Positions 1 through 11,152 of a stretch of 64,000 bases of DNA are shown piece after piece; position 1 is the stretch's first letter; each line of letters begins with the position of its first letter. Both the position numbers and the translations under genes were made by a program. Under the pieces are notes generated by a model. It worked only from the letters and a program-made list of their open reading frames with translations. It was not told where the DNA came from and searched no databases. This DNA comes from Lucinisca nassula. Taxonomy: Eukaryota > Mollusca > Bivalvia > Lucinida > Lucinidae. Where the stretch lies: NCBI GenBank assembly GCA_963580285.1, contig OY757013.1:137079027-137143026 (forward strand). The letters run 5' to 3'.

Positions 1-82
1 GACCCGAGCGAGGCTCGAACCACAGCGGTGAGAGACCTAATGATTAAGAGTCAGCGCTCTTAACCACTAGGCCACGAAGATC
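1..82 (-). mobile_element. tRNA-Lys-like SINE head, cut by window edge
   Basis: Read on the minus strand this gives a tRNA-like head: an A-box-like GGCCTAGTGGTTAAG, an anticodon-loop-like CTCTTAA (CTT, Lys) and a B box GGTTCGAGCC. The acceptor end is not paired and the anticodon stem is imperfect, so it is a SINE head and not a working tRNA. A longer copy of the same family lies at 48969-49193, where the body and tail are visible. The rest of this copy lies outside the window. Confidence 0.7.
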
Positions 83-377
83 ACATACCGTTTACCGAAA
101 AGAAATCAATATAATAATCGAAAATTGTAAAAAAATGTAAACACTCAACGCCATGTCAGATTCCCAACATGTACTGTCCGGTGTTGTTGCGCAGTTGAAA
201 GAAATAGCATCATAGCTGTCGAGTTTTTAAGGTATGGGGGCCCGTACGAACAATAAAATTTAAAATAACACACTTTCAAATTCAGCAAAAGAAAATTGAA
301 ACACTGAACAGTTTCTTAAAATGTAAAATTAACGTATATATGGGCCCCGTCAAGCGATTTGGGTACTTATCGCCTAT

Positions 378-443
378 GCGAGCAGCGAAGGTTCAGGCGA
401 GCCTGCGCATCCGCGCAGTCTCGCCAGAACCTTCGCTGCTCGC
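378..443. repeat. 66-nt hairpin
   Basis: Arms of about 30 nt pair almost perfectly: GCGAGCAGCGAAGGTTC on the left and its complement on the right, then GGCGAG/CTCGCC and CTGCGC/GCGCAG around a short loop. It is probably a fold-back or MITE core. The open frame crossing it has no recognisable family. Confidence 0.7.
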
Positions 444-737
444 TCATACAAGCAGTGAATCAAGAGGAACCTTCAGACAGAAAGCCATATCAATGGCCCC
501 TCTGAATGGCTGGGTATGCTCAGTTAAAAATTGTCATGACGGAAGACACAAATTCGCTTGGCGGGGCTCATATAATAATGGGGATGGCTGGGTTTTTGAA
601 AGATTATTGCTCATTACCACACATTGGGAACTTAAATTCATCACTGTCACTGCACCACAGCAAAATTTCAGGTGTACCCATTTACCACATGAGTTGCAAC
701 ATCCCCAGTCTACAAAACGGATGGCTAAATCGAGATT

Positions 738-895
738 TAAAAAGTAGAAGTAAAACAAAGATCAGGAATTGATACAATTAACTTACTCCACCCATAAAAG
801 ACACCAAAGGGAAAGAAATACAAACATTAAGCGACCAGACCATAATGAAAACTTAAACAAAGGAAGGCCATAAGACAGTTACTTTCCCACTGGCT
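738..895 (-). mobile_element. LINE-X 3' tail fragment
   Basis: Nearly identical to the tail at 29286-29440, including the box that reads TTTCCCTTTGGTGTCT on the minus strand. Only the 3'-terminal part of the retroelement is present, as expected for a 5'-truncated insertion. Confidence 0.75.
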
Positions 896-961
896 GGAGT
901 TTCCCACATACTCTACAACATTCAGAATCAACCATTTCACTCTGGGACTACTTCTATGACA

Positions 962-2135
962 TTATTTCACTTGGCTGAACCTTTTCCTCTTGTTGAGTGT
1001 GGCTACGGGCCTTTTCTTTTTCATTTCAGTTATGTTTTTCGCAATGACCATGTTGTCTTTTTTCATTTTCTTTTCCTTTTTTCCCCCCTTTTTTTCTTGT
1101 TTTTCAACTGTTTTGCCTCTAGCTTTTTCTTGAATTCCTAAGCCATTTGAACTTTTTTCACATTGTGAAAATGGGGGCGTGAAGACAATTGTCGGTTTGC
1201 ATGATTTTGGTTTCACCTTCGCTTTCTCTTGTTGTTCTTTTTTCTCCTCTTCCTTTGATCTCTTTTGCTCATAATAATACTCATCGGTAATTGTCGCACC
1301 ATATGGGGGTACAAATATTGTCTTCTTTTTCTTGGGTTCTGTGCTTTCTTTCAATTTGTTGAAATTGTTTGATTTATCTTGGAACAGTATCTTAATATTT
1401 CTGTTATCCTTACGTTCTTCTCTGGTTGCGTCTGAATGTTGGATCTGTTTGTCGAAACAATAGGAGCGGACGGGTCAAAGGGAAATATTCCTGTCTTTCA
1501 ATAGCCTGGCATTATGGTACTGACGCTAAGTGACTTTTGAAATGCTGTCCCTATTATATATGGCAGATCTTCCTTCACAATTACACGATTTGAATTTAAA
1601 TGTAAAAACTTATGATACTCTGTGCTAAGACTCTTTTTGAACGGACTAAATACTGAAACATCCAGAGGCTCAAGACAATAACTACTTTGTGGAGGGAGTA
1701 CAAATAAATGAATGTTGTCTTTTCTTGCAGTTTCAATAATGTCAAATGTCACGTGTGTGGAATGTCCATTATAAAGGAGTAAACAGAGCCTTGTTGTTAC
1801 ATGGCGTATGAAATGGTTGCTGAAGAAATCCAGGAACAAATTCGAATCTGCCCATCCAGAAGGAGAAGACCGATACTCTGTACCAGGAACTACATCAGAC
1901 CTCACGTCCTTTGACATGCGCCCACCTTTGAATATGATGTAAGGCGGAAGGGTTTCACAAAGAGCACTGACAGCAGCGATGATAGTCGTAGTTGCTGACT
2001 TCCCAGATTTAATACTCCCTGCCTTTGCTAGAATCTTTGGAGGATTGTGGTCAAACGAAATTTTAGTTCCGTCAATATGTCCAAATATGTTGTGGTTTGC
2101 GCAAGAACACCGGACGTCGCTGTATATCTTGCTAC
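962..2135 (-). pseudogene. pogo/Tigger-like transposase (DDE_1) relic
   Basis: Minus-strand coding remains match the catalytic part of pogo/Tigger (jerky, CENP-B related) transposases, which cut and paste DNA at TA sites. Visible in order: a first acidic site in HIDGTKISF followed by PPKILAKAGSIKSGKS (about 2085-2010), PPYIIFKGGRM (about 1940), LLLYNGHSTH (1768-1770 encodes the N) and LEPLDVSVFSPFKK. The family normally has D in the YDGHSTH motif, so the second catalytic Asp is Asn here. An in-frame stop at 1498-1500 interrupts a reading that continues as KTGIFPFDPSAPIVS. The Lys/Glu-rich C-terminus (KTIFVPPYGATITDEYYYE, about 1320-1265) is in another frame. The N-terminal HTH/CENPB region is not found upstream of about 2135 and no TIRs were recognised. 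Dead copy. Confidence 0.85.
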
Positions 2136-2695
2136 TGCCCCAAATGCTATTACTACTAATAGTACCGCTGCTTCCTCAACAATAATAATAATGATAACAA
2201 ATAATAATACTAATGTGTTGTTCTTGATGTGAGACAGGAAGGTTTAATTATGAAGAAGACCAGACTTTTTGCTGGTTGTGCTTGTCGGTTTATAATTTCG
2301 CTAAGGATGTGCTCGCTGATCAATCATGGTCGAATTTAACTTTGTGAAATATTTATTGTTAATCAACACCGGCTTATACGTCAATTTCGATATTCAATGT
2401 ATGGAATTTAACAAATACCAAAAATAAATGTACAACCGGAATTTGATCATGTAATTCTAGTTATAAGTTTACAACTAAACGGCGTTTACTAATGAGATAC
2501 CATTGCCTTTTTCTTTCCGAAATGGATAAATGCAATAACAATCGAGTCACTTGATATGGCACCTTTGTGCCATATCATTTCTTATTACACAGAAAAAAAT
2601 GCAAAATAATTACTTAAGTCTGCTACCTAGTAGACGTAACTTAATGAGCTACGTTTGCGCCACCGCGTTAATTTCTGCCAAAATGTTACGACGGG
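2136..2695. other. AT-rich, nothing recognised
   Basis: Low-complexity AT-rich sequence with a short AATAAT run near 2180-2215. No transposase, RNA or tandem repeat was recognised. It may hold the lost N-terminal end of the neighbouring pogo-like element. Confidence 0.4.
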
Positions 2696-2704
2696 TGTAC
2701 GCCT

Positions 2705-3290
2705 GGGGTAGTATTCCTTTCTTCCAAAGGATAACCCTTTCTAGAACATATTTTAAGTCACTACAACTGTTGTCTGGGAATGTTAGGCGGCCGTTAAAAG
2801 TCTCCCTGCCCTACATCATAGTGTAGTTTATATTTTCTTGGCTTCTGGGATCATTGATTCCAGTGTGGAATTTTTAAAATATTTGAGGGTCACTGATGAG
2901 GCCTAAATGGCCGAAACTGGCTAGTCCGGTCCAGAAAACATGTACACCCATATTTCCAGTTCTGCGGTTATATTCCTTGCCTCCAAAGGATAACCCTTTC
3001 TAGAACATATTAACGTCACTACAACTGTAGTCTGGTAATGTGTGGCGGCCGTAAAAAGTATCCTTGCCCTATATTATCGTGTAGTTCATATATATATTTT
3101 GTCCTTTGGGATCATTGATTCCATTTTGGAATTTTGAAAATATTTGAGGGCCACTGATGAGGCCTAAATGACCGAAACTAGCTAGTCTGGCCCAGAAAAC
3201 ATGTACACTCCATATTTTCCAGTTCTGTGGCGTATTCCTTGCTGCCAAAGGATAACCCTTTCAAGAACATATTTTACGTCTGCTTTACGC
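2705..3290 (+). repeat. Tandem repeat, unit about 260 bp (2.2 copies)
   Basis: The motifs CCAAAGGATAACCCTTTC, GATCATTGATTCCA and ACTGATGAGGCCTAAATG recur with a period of about 260 bp: one unit at about 2722-2985, the next from about 2986, and a third start at 3246 that stops after about 45 bp. Single or broken units of the same family occur at 25412-25905, 57770-58275 and 59280-59720. Confidence 0.8.
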
Positions 3291-3409
3291 ACTAGGCCCC
3301 ATCCTTTCAAATTGAATCAAAGCATTGAGAGTACTGATGGGGGACATGAACAAGATTATTAAAGATGCTTTGAGTTTCTTAACTCCAATTGCACGACCCA
3401 TAAGGTCTG

Positions 3410-4500
3410 TACAAAAATCATCCTGTGAGTCCGTCCGTCCGTGGTCAGTTTGTGACAATCGCTGTAACTTTAGAACCGCTTGGAATATTTTGATCTGTTT
3501 TGGCATACGGATTAATATTGACAATACCTAGCCCATGATATTGCCTTATGACAGATTCCCTCATAAATGGCCTCGGCGAGGCAATATTTATTTTAAAACA
3601 ATGGTAACGGAGTAAAATGTCCAAACCTCTTCGAATATTCCGATCATTTTGGCATACGGTTTGATATTGACAATTACTAACCCAAGAAATTGCTTTATGC
3701 CAGATCACTTCATAAATGGTCTCGCCGCGGCAATATATATTTAAAAAATGATAACAGAGTATAATATCTAAATCTCTCCGAATATTCCGATCATTTGTGA
3801 CATAAAGAATGATTTTGACAATATCTAACCTATGAGATTGTTTATGTCAGATAACTTCATGAATGGCCTCGCCGAGGCAAAATAAATAAAAAAATGATTA
3901 CGGAGTATAACATCTAAACCGCTTGGAATTTTTTTTATCATTTTCGACATACAGGTTGATATTGACAACATCTAACCCACAAAATTGCTTTATGTCAAAT
4001 TACTTTAAAAACGGCCTCACCGAGGCAAAATATTTGAAAATTTATTTCGGAGTGTAACTTCTAATCTGCTTGGAATATTTTGACAACCTTTGGCATGCAG
4101 ATAGATTATGAAAAGATCTAACCAATGTGATTCTTAAATGCCCAATTAACAATTTTCGGCAAGGCAAAGTTTTCACCAACTGACATGGGCGTATTACTTT
4201 CAAACCGGCAGGAATATTTTGATAGTTTTTGGCATCCAGATGTTTATTGACAGGATTGTTTAATGCCATATAGCTTTATAAATAGCCTCGCCTAGGCATT
4301 TTTAAACTGATTACGGAGGTAGTACTTGTAAACCGCTGGGAAAATGTTGATATTTTTGTATGAAGATAAATATCACCAAGACGTAACCAAGGAGAGTGTC
4401 TAATGCAAGATAAATAACCTCGCCGAGCGAAAATTTTTAATAAACTGATTACAAATAATGCACAATCCTCAGTTATTTCATGACCCATAACTCAGCAGAA
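3410..4500 (+). repeat. Degenerate tandem array, unit about 150 bp
   Basis: About seven degenerate units, each with CGCTTGGAATATTTTGATC-like, TTTGGCATACGGNTTGATATTGACAA-like and CCTCGCCGAGGCAA boxes. The array starts just after a GTCCGTCCGTCCGTGG run at 3429-3444, the same arrangement as the other long arrays in this window. Short open frames inside it show no family match. Confidence 0.75.
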
Positions 4501-5127
4501 TTTCTTCAAGTAAACTGTTGGGTGACTGAGAGATTTCTGGTTTGGTGGAGGACAACGTTTGTGACATAAATTATGTTCAGACACATTTGCTGGGCGTGAA
4601 GCTAGCAAGGAAAATTATTCCGAAAAGTTTTATTAACTTAATGTTAAATTTGTGTTTTTTTTTGTTTTTTTTTTTGTTATTGTATTTGTTTTCTTCATCT
4701 CTAATTATATTACAAGACACATAACATATAAATTGCTACTGCAATCTTCCACAACGGATAAAAAATTTGAAGAAAGACCAAGGGATAAAAATTTCGTAAT
4801 TATTAAGAAATTGTCACGGTGAAGACATATTCTTGGATGGGTGTTTCATACCCCTTAAAAGCGAAACATCGCTGATAAGTTCACTAATCGCGCATATGGG
4901 CAAATAAAATGCGAAAACGTCCAGCCTATCCACTACAGTACAAAAGTTTAATAAGAAGAAAACAGGATCAATTGTTTTCTGATCGGGATCAGGGAGGATG
5001 TTTCATACCCGAAAACGTGCAGTGTCGCAATAGGCAACATAGTCATTTTCTTTCAGTAGGGTGACCATAAAAAATTGACAGTCATATTTTTGTGCTTACA
5101 GATGTAATTGCAGAACAGCTGTTGTTT
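4501..5127. other. AT-rich spacer, nothing recognised
   Basis: Contains poly-T runs (about 4658-4675) and two related phrases, GTTTCATACCCC at 4845 and GTTTCATACCCG at 5001, the hint of an old duplication. No coding or mobile signature was recognised. Confidence 0.4.
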
Positions 5128-5489
5128 TATTAGCTCGCCTGAGCACAAAGGTGAGCTATTGTGATCACCGATTGTCTGTCGTGCGTCCGTCGTCCATCGT
5201 GCGTCATGCGTAGTTCGTCGTCAACATTAACCTTTTTCACCCTCTAGAGGCCACAATTTTGCCACAATTGTCATGAAACTTTGCCAGAATGTTTGTTTGG
5301 GTGATATCTGGTCAAGTTTAAATATGGGTCATGTCAGGTCAAAAACTAGGTCACTAGATCAACTTTCTTTAAAACCTTGTTCACCTTCTAGAAGCCATAA
5401 TTTTGCTTAAATCTTCATGAAACTTTACCAGAAGGTTTTCCTTAATGATATTAAGATCGAATTCGATTATGGGTCATGTCTTACTAAAA

Positions 5490-5755
5490 ACAAGAGCACC
5501 GCATGCGGGTGCCAACGCTCGGCTGCAAAACTTCTAAGTCGAAAAAAAGGGCATAACTGGGCCAAAAATATTTTGCTGGTTACCTCACCTATTTGTATGA
5601 GTTCCCTTTGCATAGTGAACAACTAGTTCGAGTATCAAGTAAATATGTTCAGTAATAACAGAGATATTACAAAATGTCCAAATTTTTGCACGACGACGCA
5701 GACGACGCCAGAGCTATGACAATACTTCGTCCCTTTCTTCGAAAACAGCCGAGCT
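5490..5755 (-). mobile_element. Short element nested in array element 1
   Basis: It interrupts the array between two CTTACTA copies (a likely target duplication). One end is ACAAGAGCACCGCATGCGGG, a hairpin followed by CGCTC. The other end has GACGACGCAGACGACGCC and closes on GAGCT. On the minus strand this gives AGCTC, a hairpin, a CGTCGTC run, an interior of about 170 bp, GAGCG, a hairpin and CTCTTGTT: the same end plan as the long array elements, but without a tandem interior. Confidence 0.65.
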
Positions 5756-6955
5756 TACTAGGTCACTAGGTCAAATTTCTATAAAACATTGTTCACACTC
5801 TAGAAACCTTAGTTTTGCTTCAATATTCATGAAACTTTTTCGGCATGTATTTCTTGATGATATCAAAGTCAAGTTTAAATATGGGTCAGGTCAAGCCTAA
5901 AACTAGGTCACATTTCTTTAAAACATTGTTAGTCCTCTAGAAGCGATAGTTGTGCTTCAATCTTCATGCAACTTTACCAGAATGTTTGCCTTGATAGTAT
6001 CTGGATCGAGTTTGAATACGGATCATGTCTGGTCAAAGACTAGGTCACTAGGTGAAATTGCGTTAAAACCTTGTTCACCCTCTAAAGGCCACATTTTTGC
6101 TTCTAACTTTATGAAATTTTACCAGAATGTTTGCCTTCATGATAGAAATGTCAAGTCCGATTATGGGTCATGTCAGGACAAAAACTAGGTCACTAGGTCA
6201 AATTTCTGAAAACTTCATGAAACTTAACCAGAATGTTTGCCTTGATGATATCAAGGTCAAATTTGGATAAGGGTCATATCAGGTAATAAAAAAACTAGGT
6301 GACTAGGTCAAATTTCTTTAAAACATTAGTCACCCTCTAGAAGCCATAATTTTGCTTCAATCTTCATCAAACTTTACCAGAATGTTTGCCTTGATGATAT
6401 AAAGGTCGAGTTCGAATATGGTTATGTCAGTTTAAGTCAGATTTCTATAGAACCTTGTTTATAATCTGGAGGCAAACATTTGGCTTCAATCTGCATGAAA
6501 CTTTACCGGAATGGTTGCCATAATGATATAAAGATCAGGGTCGTGTATGGGTCTTGTCGATTCAAAAACTAGGTCACTAGGTCAAACTGTGTTAAACCCT
6601 TGTTCACCCTCTAGAGGCCACATTTTTGCCTTATTCTACATGAAACTTTACCAGAATGTTTGCCTTGATGATATCAAGGTCAAGTTCGAATATGGGTCAT
6701 ATCAGATGAAAACCAAACTAGGTCAATAGGTCAAATTTCTTTAAAACCTTGTTCATCTACTAGAAGCCATAATTTTGCTTTAATCTTAATGAAACTTTAT
6801 CAATATGTTTGCATTGATGATATCAAGTTCAAGTTCCAATATGGGCCATGTTAGGTTAAAAACTAGGTCAATTTTTTCTTTAAAAACTTTTCATCCCCTA
6901 CAGGCCTAAGTTTTGCTTCGCTCTTCATGAAACTGTACCAGAATGTTCGCCGTGA

Positions 6956-7252
6956 CGGCCCCCACCCATTGGGGGTTGAAGAAATATATGGGCTGCATGA
7001 TGCTTCCACGCAGAGCTGAATCTGGCCCGCACACTAGTACTGGTAAACCGCTTAGAGGATCTAAGCCTGTCCAGGAACCGCAGTGCGAGGCAGACCGTCC
7101 ATGCTAATAAACCCTATTGGTTTCATTGGGCGACAGGCCTTGAGATGTCATTTCATCTCAATGTCGGGGTAAAAGTCCCACACGATTGGAAGCAATGTCT
7201 CCAAAATGACCTTTACAGTGTTGACGGGGACGTTAAACCTCAAATCAAACAA
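6956..7252 (+). mobile_element. SINE-like element 'GC-SINE' with 14-bp TSD
   Basis: A 297-bp unit starting CGGCCCCCACCC and ending GACGTTAAACCTCAAATC plus CAAA-type tail. The target site AATGTTCGCCGTGA is present on both sides (6942-6955 and 7253-7266), a direct sign of retrotransposition. No clear tRNA A/B boxes are seen. The block GAGTACTGGTAAACCGC is faintly like the internal control region of 5S rRNA, which is only a guess. At least twelve other copies or fragments occur in the window. Confidence 0.85.
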
Positions 7253-8899
7253 AATGTTCGCCGTGATGACATAAAGATCAGAGTCGTGTATGGGTCATGT
7301 CGGGTCAAAAACTAAGTCACTAGGTCGAATTTCTTTAAAAGCTTGTTCACCATCTAAAGGCCACAATTTTATTTTAATCTCCATGAAACTTTACCAGAAT
7401 GTTTGCCTTCAAGATATCAAGGTCAAGTTCGAATATGGGTTATATCAGGTAAAAAACTGGGTCACAAGGTTAAATTTCTTTAAAACCATGTTCACCCACT
7501 AGAAGTCATAATTTTGCTTCAGTCTTCATAAAACTTTACCAGAATGTTTACCTTGATGATATCAAGGTCAGGTTTGCATATGGGTCATGTCAGATAAAAA
7601 AACTAGGTCACGATGTCAAAATGCGTTAAAACATTGTTCGCCCTCTTGAGGCAACAATTTTGCTTCAATATTCATGCGACTTTACCAGAATGTCTGCCTT
7701 GATGACATCTCGGTCTAGTTTGAATATGCGTCATGTCAGGCAAACAACTAGGACATTAGATCAGTTGTCTTTAAAACCTTGTTCAACCTCTAGAGAATTT
7801 TGCTTCAGTCTTCATGAACAAATTTACCAGAATGTTTGTCTAGGTAATATCTGGGCCCGGTTTAATTAGGGGTCATGTTGGGTCAAACGTAGGTCACATG
7901 GTCAGATTGTGTTAAAACCTTGTTCACTCCCTAGTTTTACATAGAGCTATGTATAGTGGAAACCTTTAATACGATGCTGTCTAAACCCAGATGGCCCATG
8001 CCTTTGATATTTTGTACAAAGCTTTGTCTGGTAGACCTCTGCCAGTGTTGTTCAACTTATAGCCATGGGCCAAAAATGGCCCTTACAAGAAGCCCACTTG
8101 TTTTACTTAGACTTATACAGCGAATACCTTTAAAAATCTTTTTGACTAAAACCAGGAGGCCTAGTCCATTGATATTTGGTTCAGAGCTTCAACTAGTGGA
8201 CTTATGCCAAGATTGTTGAAATAACAGCCCTGAAAATTGCCCCGCCCAGGGGTCCACATATTTTACATGGACTGATAGGGAAAACCAATAAAATTCTTTT
8301 TGTCTGAAACCAGAAGGCCCAAGCCTTTGATCTTTCTTTTACAACTTTGTCTAGTTTCTCAAAACTTAGAGACTCACAACATTCATTTCTGTGCTCTATG
8401 GCATAAAGGTGGGGAGCCGGGATGCTTAGAGTAGTGACTGTTCAAAGCACATTTGACTGAGGTTGCAAATTTTAGACCCGATGCGGCTTCATACATGTAC
8501 TTTCATGGTAATTAATCATGAACTATTTTCTGCCATCATTTCCCCTTCTGCTGATTCGAGAAGGGCATTTGTCAATTTCTGCCGAAAATATGTGTACTTA
8601 TTACTGGTTAACGACGTTGGTCTAAGCCTGCCCAGGAATAGTGTGGTTAGGTTAACTGACTGTAACTAGCATAATTCTAATTGGTTGAAAAGCCCGAAAT
8701 CTGCCAAGCACAATCTCATTCCTCCCTAGGCATGTATAACACAGTTCTTAAACATCCAGTATGTCATCCCAAAACATTTATTTTCAACAAGTTTTTTGCA
8801 TACATACATGTAGTCATATGAAGAGAAATAGTTCTATAGAATATACTAGAAACAGTGACACTCAGTTGAGCGAGCTAGGGCCCTGTGGACCCTCTTGTT

Positions 8900-9311
8900 T
8901 TGTTATAATTACCCTTTCCTTACACTGAAATAAATATAGCCTGTATGATTAATGGAATGCGCAGCTAGTATATCACCCTCTATCAAATCGTCTGTCCCAA
9001 AGTGCTGGAACCTGGCTTTAGCAATATTTGTCGACGCCCCCGGCTATCTTAAGGATGACTTTTGCAACGGAAGCATTTCACAAAAGGTCTTGCAGTGACA
9101 GTAGGACGACATCCAAGACCAATGCTAAGATTCTTTTTTGCATTCTACCTCCGCCATTTGGTGCTATATTATCTCAAATGAAAAATGGGAGAAAAATATT
9201 CTAACTTATATGGATGTGAGCCTTTTGCATTCTTGTATGGGTTATTCAAAGTTAGAGAAATTAAAACGGTCACAAATAATGGTGTTTGCTAATTACCGTT
9301 ATAATATATAC
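8900..9311. other. No recognised feature
   Basis: Between the array element and the Tc1-like transposon. No coding family, RNA gene or repeat was recognised. Confidence 0.4.
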
Positions 9312-9642
9312 TACTCAAAGTTTGATAGGAATCACTTTTTATATACCAACTGTTGCACTGAAAATTTAAAATTCCCTGACAGAATTTGTACTCCGTATAT
9401 TGATAAATGGCTTAAGCAGAAACTCATGTGCAATTCAGTACTCATGAAAGTGCACACTTCTCAAACTTCGCAAATAAATTCATGCACCCAAAAAATCTTG
9501 CGTAACACTGCATTCCAACAGAAAAATCAAACTTGCCAGTGTTCCTTTAGTAAGCGTAAAAAGAGTTTTCATTTCATTTGTGAAACTCTTAACTGCCTAG
9601 GGAACAGTTAAGAAACCGTCTGAGCCTCGAAGAAATGAACCA

Positions 9643-10594
9643 TGGCGTCGGAATTTTGAATCTGGCGTCTCTCAACGTCGTGTTGCTGGGATTCTGAATG
9701 TGTCTCAGAGCGTGGTTTCCCGAATGTGGAGTCGGCATCTTACCCATGGAAATCCTTAACACAGACACGGCGGGGTCGAGAAAGGGCTACAACTCAACGT
9801 CAGGACCGTTTTTGTTGATTCAGTCTCGACGTCAACGGTACCTGAACGCTACGCGTTTGAATAACGGCTCTAGGAACGGAACTGGAGTACGATTTTCTAC
9901 ACAAACCGTCAGAAACTGGCTCCACGAGTTCGGACTGAATGCAAGGAGGCCTGCTGTACGTGTTCCATTGACGAGACAGTACGTGCAAGACCGGTTGGAC
10001 TTTGCCAGAACTCACGTCAGGTGGACGATTCGTGACAGGACGCCAGTACTGTTTTCTGATGAGTCCAGTTTCTGTTTAGACTTCACAGACAAACCTCAGT
10101 TAGAATGGCGAATGTCTAAAGAGCGATTCGATGGCTAGAATGTGGCAGAGCATGGTCGCTATGGAAAGGGGATCAGTCATGGTTTGGGCTGGGATAAGCG
10201 TGAATGGTAAATCTTACTTGTACATCGATGAAAACGTTAACGGCAGTGAGGTACTGTAATGAGATTCTTGATCAGTTTGAGACCATATGCCGGTGCTATC
10301 GGCCCGGACTTTATTCTGATCAACGATGATTCCCGTCCCCACCGTGCCCGCGTCACTGATGCCTATCTGAAACGTGAGGCAATCGTCCCTGCTCGATCAC
10401 CGTACTTAAATCCAATTGCGCATGCGTGGAACATGCTACACCATGCTGTTATAGCCCGATCTGTGCAGCCGAGGACTTTACAGGAGCTCAAAGATGCATT
10501 GGTTGCTGAATGGAGACAGATTGGTGCCCGTAGACGACATACACGTTATAAGGCACGTTTTTCTAAACAAATTTGGAAATTTGTGAAAAATTAA
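9643..10594 (+). pseudogene. Tc1-like transposase relic (DDE lost)
   Basis: A decayed Tc1-family transposase, which would excise and insert the surrounding element. An N-terminal HTH phrase (VSQRRVAGILNVSQSVVSRM, about 9664-9723) is followed in another frame by a second HTH phrase (TVRNWLHEFGLNARRP) and the DDE core. The first Asp is in FSDESSF (10058-10060) and the second in INDDSRPHRA (10325-10327). The third acidic residue, normally Glu in LNPIEH, is Ala (GCG at 10418-10420), one base from GAG. Only about 30 residues separate the second and third sites instead of 34, because the stretch before VPARSP is short. There is a stop at 10136-10138 and at least three frameshifts. The copy cannot be active. 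Confidence 0.88.
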
Positions 10595-10616
10595 CTGTCC
10601 AAATCCCTTCGTGTTA

Positions 10617-10938
10617 TACCGGCCCCGATAGCTCAGTTGGTAGAGTGTCCGCTCCGGGGAACGGGAGGTCTCGGGTTCGATCCCGGGCCGCGACATACCA
10701 AAGTCGTTAAAAATGGTACTAGCTGCTCCTCGTTTGGCACTCAGATTTACGGGGTAGAGCTAGGACTGGTCGATCCAGTGTCAGGATAATGTGACTGGGT
10801 GTGGTATCATGTAATGTGTCTGGGACATGATACTTCAGTGAGGCAGCACTATAAACGTGAGCATTGAGCTCCCTGTCGCAACCAGACACCGTCGTGATAT
10901 GACTGAAAAATTGTTGAAAGCGACGTTAAACCCGAATT

Positions 10939-10964
<26 letters not shown>
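10617..10964 (+). mobile_element. tRNA-headed SINE ('CA-SINE') with 12-bp TSD
   Basis: Head: A box TAGCTCAGTTGGTAGAG and B box GGTTCGATCC within GGCCCCGATAGC...GGGCCGCGAC. The body of about 250 bp ends in AAAGCGACGTTAAACCC and a (CA)n tail. The target duplication CCCTTCGTGTTA is exact at 10605-10616 and 10965-10976. It is inserted just after the transposase stop of the Tc1-like element, so it is younger than that element. Other copies: 12404-12790, 14157-14440, 23001-23345, 57903-58231. Confidence 0.92.
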
Positions 10965-10969
<5 letters not shown>

Positions 10970-11152
10970 CGTGTTACGGTAAATTTTGTGGTTGCCAAGG
11001 CGGTTGTTGTTGTCACGCTTGAATGTAGTGCCATTTGACACAATTAATCACTAGTCTTTGTAAAAAAAAATATGTTTACTATCATTATGTATCATTTGGA
11101 TTCAATTTATCCAAAAATTATTTAGCATTTGATCCCTATCAAACTTTGAGTA

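Larger units (their letters stand above)
5128..8899 (+). mobile_element. Array element 1: conserved ends, about 150-bp tandem interior
   Basis: The left end reads TTAGCTCGCCTGAGCAC, then GGTGAGCTATTGTGATCACC and a CGTCCGTCGTCC-type run (5180-5225). The interior is a long degenerate array of units containing CTAGGTCACTAGGTCAAATT, CACCCTCTAGAAGCC, ATGAAACTTTACCAGAATG and GATATCAAGGTCAAG. The regular array runs to about 7950, after which units become unrecognisable. The right end is GAGCGAGCTAGGGCCC followed by GACCCTCTTGTTTT (8875-8899). No protein is encoded. The same left and right modules flank unrelated arrays elsewhere in the window, so this is treated as one mobile unit of about 3.8 kb. 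Two younger insertions sit inside (5490-5755 and 6956-7252). The mechanism is unknown. Confidence 0.65.
9314..11150 (+). mobile_element. Tc1-like transposon with TIRs and TA target site
   Basis: Terminal inverted repeats CTCAAAGTTTGATAGGRATC (about 21 bp, one mismatch) start at 9314 and end at 11150, and both are flanked by TA (9312-9313 and 11151-11152), the target duplication of Tc1/mariner elements. The 1837-bp span includes a SINE of about 350 bp (10617-10964), so the transposon itself is about 1.5 kb, normal for the family. The transposase relic lies at about 9643-10594. Confidence 0.9.

Noticed and set aside
3410..4500. A gene with repeated domains in the 150-bp array
   Set aside because: Only short frames in different phases; the unit period does not keep a reading frame.
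6956..7252. 5S rRNA gene or 5S-derived SINE
   Set aside because: Only a short block resembles the 5S internal control region; alignment by eye is too weak for a call, so it is kept only as a hypothesis.
5128..8899. Nuclear-receptor-like half-sites (AGGTCA) in array element 1 as a regulatory region
   Set aside because: AGGTCA is part of the repeating unit (CTAGGTCACTAGGTCA), so its density follows from the array; no independent evidence for regulation.
10617..10700. Functional tRNA gene
   Set aside because: Good A and B boxes, but the acceptor end does not pair, and the unit has a conserved SINE body, a CA tail and a target duplication. The same applies to the Thr-like and Lys-like heads.
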